Assembly: GCA_002471015.1 (NCBI GenBank)
Contig: DKPB01000038.1
Coordinates: forward strand, 1-64,000
Origin: Stenotrophomonas sp. UBA7346
Lineage (GTDB): Bacteria; Pseudomonadota; Gammaproteobacteria; Xanthomonadales; Xanthomonadaceae
Reading direction: 5' to 3'
Length of the DNA stretch: 64,000 nt
Below, one piece after another: positions 59,258 through 64,000 of the stretch. Each line of letters begins with the position of its first letter. Position 1 is the stretch's first letter. The notes beneath the pieces were generated by a model, which was given only the letters and a program-made list of their open reading frames with translations, did no database searches and was not told the DNA's origin. The position numbers and the translations under genes were made by a program.

Positions 59258-60529
59258 TCAGCCGTAGTGCAGGGTGGCAGTGGTGCCCTGCCCCTCGGCG
59301 CTTTCCAGCTGGATGCGCCAGCCGCAGCGTTCACAGAGACGGCGCACGATGGGCAGGCCCAGCCCAACACCGTGGCTCTGGTTGCGGTCAGCACGGTAGA
59401 ACGGCTCATAGATATGCCCCAGCGCCTCGGCGCTCATGCCGATGCCGGTGTCGCGGACCACCACCTTGCCGTCTGCCACCCTTACTTCCACCTGGCCGGC
59501 GTCGGTGTACTGGCAGGCATTTCGCAGCAGGTTGGCCACCACCACGTGCATGACCCGCGGCGGTGCCACCAGCGGATGCGCGCCGTCGATCGAGACCGTC
59601 ATCCGCACCGGCTTGTCCTTCAGCAGCTCGGCAGCATTGGCTGCCTCGTAGCGCACCAGCTCACCGACATCGAACAGCTCCGACTGTGGCTCCACGTCCA
59701 CTTCGCGGGCCAGCAGCAGGAAGGCATCAATCACCGCCTCCATGTCGCGCCCGGCACGCTGGATGCGCTGCAGGCTGCGCTGCTGGCGTGGCGTCAGGTC
59801 AGGGTCGGCCAGACCGATGTCGCTGGCCATGCGGATCACGGTGAGCGGCGTGCGCAGCTCATGGCTGGCGTCGCGGGTGAAATTGCGCTCGCGGGCGACG
59901 TGTTCGCTGACCTTGCCGGCCATCGCATGCAGGGCCAGCGCCAGCTGCCGGCTTTCCCCCTGTACATCGGCCGGCAGGCGCTCGGGCGAGAGTTCGTGGA
60001 CATCCGGGTGGCGCGGGTCCCATTGCGCCACCCGCCGGGCCAGCCAGTCCACCGGCGATACCAATCGCCACGAGGCCCGGTAGGTGATCCAACTGGCCCC
60101 GTAAATCGCCAGCAGCACCAGCAGCACCGGCACCACCCCGAACCAGAACGCGGCGCGCTGGGCCTGCGCACGCTGGAACACCAGGTACAACCGCCCTTCC
60201 TTGCGCTCATCCACCAGGACCAGCAGGCCGGCGTCCTTGAGCTCATGGAACCCGGGCTGCAGCGGCTGCAGCGCCGGCGGCAGCGTGTTCTGGCCAGCCC
60301 CGGCCGCTTGCAGATAGCCCTGCAGGTTGAGGGTGTCCGGAGCGGGATGCCGGGGGTCGCGGGCGTAGGCGCTCCAGAAGTGTACGGCTTCCTCGCGCAG
60401 CACCTCCTGCACCAGGCCATGCTTGATCACCAGCGCAACCAGATAGCCGCCCACCAACACCGCCAGGCTCGCCAGCAGCGCCTGCACGATGAACGCCCTT
60501 CTCAATTTGCGCGGCAACCCGTATGGCAT
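59258..60529 (-). CDS. colS: Sensor histidine kinase, ColS-like
   Basis: 423 residues. Membrane segments at about 14-35 and 128-147 enclose a ~90-residue periplasmic domain with an ExxE motif (ERKE, residues 108-111) and His95, matching the metal-sensing ExxE of Pseudomonas ColS. Then HAMP-like linker, H-box FTRDASHELRTPLTVIRMAS, N-box NLLRNACQYT, RDTGIGMS and GVGLGLPIV. The downstream gene is dgkA. The ColS name rests on the ExxE feature and on the partner regulator. Confidence 0.78.
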   Translation of the reverse strand: MPYGLPRKLRRAFIVQALLASLAVLVGGYLVALVIKHGLVQEVLREEAVHFWSAYARDPRHPAPDTLNLQGYLQAAGAGQNTLPPALQPLQPGFHELKDAGLLVLVDERKEGRLYLVFQRAQAQRAAFWFGVVPVLLVLLAIYGASWITYRASWRLVSPVDWLARRVAQWDPRHPDVHELSPERLPADVQGESRQLALALHAMAGKVSEHVARERNFTRDASHELRTPLTVIRMASDIGLADPDLTPRQQRSLQRIQRAGRDMEAVIDAFLLLAREVDVEPQSELFDVGELVRYEAANAAELLKDKPVRMTVSIDGAHPLVAPPRVMHVVVANLLRNACQYTDAGQVEVRVADGKVVVRDTGIGMSAEALGHIYEPFYRADRNQSHGVGLGLPIVRRLCERCGWRIQLESAEGQGTTATLHYG

Positions 60530-60659
60530 TCCGCTCCCCCCCGAAGCTGGCGCAATTATAGGGATTCAAGCCGGCTGTATGCGGGGGTACAGCCAGGAAA
60601 GGCCGCTGCAGCTGGCATGCAGCGGTGCCTGCCTGAACCCATCACGCCTGACTGCCGCA

Positions 60660-61373
60660 TCAGCCCATGGGCTGGCCGATATCGGCAATGCGATAGCCGG
60701 CGCTCTGCACGGTGTGCAGCAGGGGGCGGTCGAACGGCTTGTCGATGATCTTGCGCAGGTTGTACAGATGGCTGCGCAAGGTGTCCGAATCCGGCAGGCC
60801 ATTGCCCCAGATCTCACGCTCGATCTCCTGGCGGGTGACCACCCGCGGCGACTCGCGCATCAGGATGGTCAACAGGCGCAGGCCGATCGGCGAGAGCTGC
60901 AGCTCGTTGCCGGCACGGGTGGCACGCATGCTCACCGGGTCCAGCACCAGATCCGCCACCTTCAGCACCTCGGCCCCGACCTGGCGGCGTTCACGGCGGA
61001 TCAGGGCGCGCAGGCGGGCTTCCAGTTCCTGGATGGCGAAGGGCTTGGTCAGGTAATCATCCGCGCCATAGCCCAGGCCGGTGAGCTTGTCATCCAGCGT
61101 GTCGCGGGCGGTGAGCATCAGTACCGGGGTGGACTTGCGCGCTTCGTTGCGCAGCCGCCGGCAGACCTCGATGCCATCCAGGCGCGGCAGCATCAAGTCC
61201 AGCACCACCACGTCGTAGCTGTTCTCGGCGGCCAGCCGGTAGCCGTCCAGGCCATCGACCGCGTAGTCCACCTCGAACCCCTTGCCTTCCAGGTACTCGC
61301 CAATCATCTCGGAGATGTTGCGGTTGTCTTCGACAACCAACACGAGCCCTGCCGATTCCTTTGTCTGTCGCAT
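60660..61373 (-). CDS. colR: Response regulator, ColR-like (OmpR family)
   Basis: 237 residues. Receiver: VVEDNRNISEMIGEYLEGKG, phosphoacceptor Asp in VVVLDLMLPRLDG, Lys in LTKPFAIQELEARL. The C-terminal winged helix contains LPDSDTLRSHLYNLRKIIDK then PFDRPLLHTVQSAGYRIADI, strikingly like Pseudomonas ColR (PDSDSLRSHVHQLRQVIDKP as I recall it). ColRS responds to excess Zn and Fe and controls envelope and LPS-modifying genes. The 130-base gap to colS is large for a regulator-kinase pair. Confidence 0.82.
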   Translation of the reverse strand: MRQTKESAGLVLVVEDNRNISEMIGEYLEGKGFEVDYAVDGLDGYRLAAENSYDVVVLDLMLPRLDGIEVCRRLRNEARKSTPVLMLTARDTLDDKLTGLGYGADDYLTKPFAIQELEARLRALIRRERRQVGAEVLKVADLVLDPVSMRATRAGNELQLSPIGLRLLTILMRESPRVVTRQEIEREIWGNGLPDSDTLRSHLYNLRKIIDKPFDRPLLHTVQSAGYRIADIGQPMG

Positions 61374-61536
61374 GGAGCCTCCTAGTCTTCAGCTTTGTGA
61401 AAGATGCCGTACCCGGAGTAGAAATCATGTGAAGAGAGTGGAACGGGAATGGTTTTGAATGAAACCACCGCCTGCGACATCCCGGCGGGACCACCCTGCC
61501 CGCCTATCCTATCGACCCGCTCCGAAGAATCTGCAC

Positions 61537-61890
61537 ATGCCCAGCGCGCCCTTCACCGCCTACCTGTACCCCGTGCTCCTGCTGGTCGCCAGCAACGTCT
61601 TCATGACCGTGGCCTGGTATGGGCACCTGAAATACAAGTCCGCGCCCCTGCTGACGGTGATCCTGGTCAGCTGGGGCATCGCCTTCTTCGAGTATTGCCT
61701 GCAGGTACCAGGCAACCGGCTGGGCAGCGCGGTGTACTCGGCGCCGCAGCTGAAGGGCATGCAGGAGGTCATTACCCTAGTCGTTTTCGCGGTGTTTTCC
61801 GCCACTTATCTGGGGCAACCGCTGAAATGGAATCACTGGGCTGCGTTCGCGCTGATCCTGCTGGCGGCGCTGCTGATGTTCAAGGAGTGA
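61537..61890 (+). CDS. DMT-superfamily small membrane protein (DUF486)
   Basis: 117 residues with four hydrophobic segments. LLLVASNVFMTVAWYGHLKY, SWGIAFFEYCLQVPGNRLGS and YLGQPLKWNHWAAFALILLA match DUF486, a small group of the drug/metabolite transporter superfamily that would act as a dimer. ATG at 61537 is used; the upstream in-frame segment to 61459 is Pro/Arg-rich and not membrane-like. Substrate unknown. Divergent from colR. Confidence 0.85.
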   Translation: MPSAPFTAYLYPVLLLVASNVFMTVAWYGHLKYKSAPLLTVILVSWGIAFFEYCLQVPGNRLGSAVYSAPQLKGMQEVITLVVFAVFSATYLGQPLKWNHWAAFALILLAALLMFKE

Positions 61891-61911
61891 GCTTGACCCT
61901 GCGCGATCAGT

Positions 61912-61944
61912 CCCCACTCCTGCGCCGCAGGCGCAGGAGTGGGG
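61912..61944. terminator. Perfect 15-base stem between convergent genes
   Basis: CCCCACTCCTGCGCC-GCA-GGCGCAGGAGTGGGG, a tri-loop hairpin 21 bases after the DUF486 stop and about 100 before the DUF6607 stop. It has no U-tract on either strand. Its position suggests a shared transcript-end structure. Confidence 0.6.
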
Positions 61945-62047
61945 GATTAGCTGGCGGCCCTTCAGTCCTGCCGGCCCCGCGTGTTTCGCTGCTTATGCTG
62001 CGCCTGCCGGGACTTCTGCACCTGACATGGTCAAGTGCGGGGCCCGG

Positions 62048-62974
62048 TCACTGGGCGGCTTCGACGTATTGTGCGAACACCGCATCGATCTTGCCGGGGT
62101 CCAGCGCAGCACCGTCCTGGATGGCCTGCGCCTGTTCGAACAGCGGAATGATCATCGCCATGCCATCCAGCTTGGTCTTCAGGTGCACGCCCGGTGCCTT
62201 GCCCAGGTACGCCCCCCAGCGCTGCCGCACCTGCGCCCAGAACGGCGCAGTGGCCGCCCAGTACACGCGGGCCGGGCCGAAGTCGACCTCGGTGGTCTTG
62301 ATGTAATCGTTGAAGCCAAACTCACGTGCGATCTCCACCTGGCTGCCGTCGGCATTGCGCTGCACCTTGGTGTTGAACTGCTCGTGGGTCCAGCCATTGG
62401 GGGTGAGCGTGTGCTGGTTGACCACGGCCAGCGCGTTGTAATCGCTGCGCCGGGTGTATTCGCGGCGCGGCAGCGGCCGCCAGCTCAGGTCACTGGTCCA
62501 GGTAGGTACATTGTTGTCATAGCTCCAGCGGCCGGTGCCGCAGTAGCGTGGCGCATCGCTGACCTCATAGACGCATTGCGTCCATGCCCCCTGGTTGAGC
62601 TCCGCGGGAATGGAGCGCACCGTCCAGGTCTGGTCGGCACTGAACTCGAAGCGATGCGCCGCCTCGTAGACCCAATCCTGGCGCCAATGCTTGGTGACGT
62701 GACCGCTCTTGCTGTCCACCAGCAGGTGCTGCAGCACCACCCGGCGCGGGCTGTCCTCGACCACGATCACCACTTCATCGCCGCCACTGCGCATGGCCGG
62801 CGCACGCTCATACCCAGGCTTGAGCAGCACGGTTTCGTCGAAGGCGAAATCGACCGTGTATTCACCCTGCATCCTGAGGATGCTGTCGTGGTCGCGGGCG
62901 ATGTCGGCAGGGGCGGCGCTGGCGGCGGTGCTGATGACAAGCAGCAGCGGCAGGCTGGCGGAAGACAGCTTCAT
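62048..62974 (-). CDS. DUF6607 family exported protein
   Basis: 308 residues with a signal peptide (KLSSASLPLLLVISTAASAA). The mature protein has many aromatic and charged residues in beta-like patterns (RQDWVYEAAHRFEFSADQTW; CVYEVSDAPRYCGTGRWSYD with a Cys pair). I recognise it as DUF6607, often encoded beside haem/haemoglobin TonB receptors. It starts 81 bases after the stop of such a receptor here. Probably a periplasmic or surface accessory protein for iron or haem capture. ATG at 62974 starts the signal; longer frames are rejected. Confidence 0.8.
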   Translation of the reverse strand: MKLSSASLPLLLVISTAASAAPADIARDHDSILRMQGEYTVDFAFDETVLLKPGYERAPAMRSGGDEVVIVVEDSPRRVVLQHLLVDSKSGHVTKHWRQDWVYEAAHRFEFSADQTWTVRSIPAELNQGAWTQCVYEVSDAPRYCGTGRWSYDNNVPTWTSDLSWRPLPRREYTRRSDYNALAVVNQHTLTPNGWTHEQFNTKVQRNADGSQVEIAREFGFNDYIKTTEVDFGPARVYWAATAPFWAQVRQRWGAYLGKAPGVHLKTKLDGMAMIIPLFEQAQAIQDGAALDPGKIDAVFAQYVEAAQ

Positions 62975-63055
62975 GGGCGTTCCTAATGGGGTTGAAAGAA
63001 GGCCATCCCTGGCCGTTTTGCGGTCCATCGCCGGGTTCCTGGAGGAACCGTTTGC

Positions 63056-64000
63056 TTACCAGGACACCGAGACGCTGGCCGATACCGTGTGCCCGGGGCT
63101 GCTGAAACGATCCACGACGCTGCTGCCGGCAGCCAGCGTGGAGGTGATGCCGGACCACTCGATGTAGTTGCGGTCGGTGAGGTTGAACACGCCAAGGTTG
63201 AACCGCGAGCCGGGGGTGAACTCCCAATGCGCCATCAGGTCGAGCACGCCATAGCCCGCGGGTCGATAGACATCGGCCGACGCCACGCGATCCTTGCGGC
63301 GGGCAAACGTGCCTGCCAGTTCCACGCCCCACTGCTCGCGGTCATACAGCAGCCCGACCGTGGCACGCAGAGGATCCACCGAATCCAGCGGCACATCCTC
63401 GGTGCGGTTCTGCCCGTGCGACCAGGCCACGGCACCGCGCAAGCCCCAACCGTCCAATGCCTGCGCGAGTTCACCGAAATCCACACCGGCCTTGAGCTCG
63501 CTGCCATAGATGCGCGCATCGGCGATGTTCTGCGACTGGAATACCATCAGGCCCTGCGCATTGCGCCCGACATAGCGCTGCGATTCGATGAAATCGCGGT
63601 AGTCGTTCCAATAGCCGCTCAGGCTCAGATAGGCAGCCGGGCTGATGTAGCGGATGCCCAGTTCAAGCCCGTTGCTGGTTTCCGGCTTCAGGTCCGGATT
63701 GGGGATGGCGGTGTAACCGAAGGCCAGGTTGGTGAAGCCCAGGTTGACGTCGTTGTACGGTGGCGAGCGGAAGCCATGCGCATAGCCGGCAAACAGCGAC
63801 CATTGTTCGTCCAGCCGCAACACCATGCCCAACTTCGGTGACACGCTGGTCTTGTTCAACGCGGCCACCGCCATGCCCGGGTTGTCCTCGCTGAAGATCG
63901 TGTCCAGCTCCGGCTTCAGCCGGTAGTGGTCCACGCGCAGGCCCGGCACCAGCGACAGTCGCCCATCGGCCAGGCGCATCTCATCCTGCACGTACAGGCC
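63056..64000 (-). CDS. TonB-dependent receptor, C-terminal part (runs off the window)
   Basis: The visible 315 residues are the C-terminal barrel of a TonB-dependent receptor; the plug and signal lie beyond 64000. SLFAGYAHGFRSPPYNDVNL then GFTN, the NPDLKPETSNGLELGIRYIS segment (compare NPxLKPExS) and FNLGVFNLTDRNYIEWSGIT are typical of haemoglobin/haem receptor (HmuR/TonB-hemin) families. Ends SASVSVSW with a terminal aromatic residue for BAM recognition. Followed by the DUF6607 gene in the same direction. Confidence 0.85.
   Translation of the reverse strand, partial: GLYVQDEMRLADGRLSLVPGLRVDHYRLKPELDTIFSEDNPGMAVAALNKTSVSPKLGMVLRLDEQWSLFAGYAHGFRSPPYNDVNLGFTNLAFGYTAIPNPDLKPETSNGLELGIRYISPAAYLSLSGYWNDYRDFIESQRYVGRNAQGLMVFQSQNIADARIYGSELKAGVDFGELAQALDGWGLRGAVAWSHGQNRTEDVPLDSVDPLRATVGLLYDREQWGVELAGTFARRKDRVASADVYRPAGYGVLDLMAHWEFTPGSRFNLGVFNLTDRNYIEWSGITSTLAAGSSVVDRFSSPGHTVSASVSVSW

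Noticed and set aside
58721..60748. Long plus-strand frame opposite dgkA and colS
   Set aside because: Overlaps two well-supported genes on the other strand and has no recognisable motif.

Overview
The window looks like chromosomal DNA of a Stenotrophomonas species (Xanthomonadaceae, Gammaproteobacteria). The main grounds are many intergenic palindromes of the SMAG type (GTAG followed by TGCCGAGC-CATG-GCTCGGCA), which are characteristic of Stenotrophomonas, uniformly GC-rich coding sequence, and xanthomonad-style gene order (ahpC-ahpF-oxyR, lptD-surA-pdxA-rsmA-apaG-apaH, folA-thyA-lgt). I see no rRNA, tRNA, insertion sequence, prophage or CRISPR array. Fifty-seven protein genes are supported; one runs off the right edge.

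Layout. 0.3-3.8 kb (minus strand): NAD(P) transhydrogenase subunit and a DUF1631 protein. 4.1-7.0 kb: a tightly overlapping plus-strand operon (nitroreductase, 5'-3' exonuclease, NUDIX hydrolase, N-formylglutamate amidohydrolase). 7.2-10.3 kb: an unknown protein with an MFS drug exporter, divergent from a LysR regulator. 10.4-11.1 kb: a four-copy tandem array of compound repeats and two DnaA-box-like sites. 11.1-14.6 kb: proline iminopeptidase, an erythromycin-esterase-fold protein and prmC. 14.7-20.0 kb: the peroxide-stress cluster ahpC-ahpF-oxyR with a clear OxyR operator, then rnk and transaldolase. 20.2-22.4 kb: a minus-strand redox operon (GST, DUF2007, MsrA, flavodoxin). 22.4-24.7 kb: glnS and a Cys-rich lipoprotein.

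25.0-34.1 kb is a tricarboxylate-uptake locus: a TctD/TctE two-component system followed in the same operon by an orphan periplasmic binding protein, divergent from an OprP/O-like porin, a CitMHS citrate-metal symporter, a short-chain dehydrogenase and a TonB receptor. 34.4-38.7 kb holds single genes (deaminase, RlmM, SMP-30-like protein lacking a normal start at its signal peptide, an unknown DNA-binding-like protein, an EF-hand protein). 38.8-41.2 kb: two ubiquinone hydroxylases. 41.3-43.5 kb: a probable BtuM cobalamin transporter, its partner adenosyltransferase, and a histone-deacetylase-like amidohydrolase.

43.6-51.2 kb is the outer-membrane and housekeeping operon lptD-surA-pdxA-rsmA-apaG-apaH plus a DUF1287 lipoprotein. 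51.6-53.1 kb is a lower-GC pair, a membrane di-iron desaturase/hydroxylase translationally coupled to a LysE/ArgO exporter, the best candidate here for an undescribed small system. 53.1-57.5 kb (minus): lgt-thyA-folA and lemA with two TPM-domain proteins. 57.9-61.4 kb: terC, dgkA and a ColR/ColS-type two-component system. 61.5-64.0 kb: a small DMT protein and a TonB receptor with a DUF6607 partner, probably for haem or another iron source.
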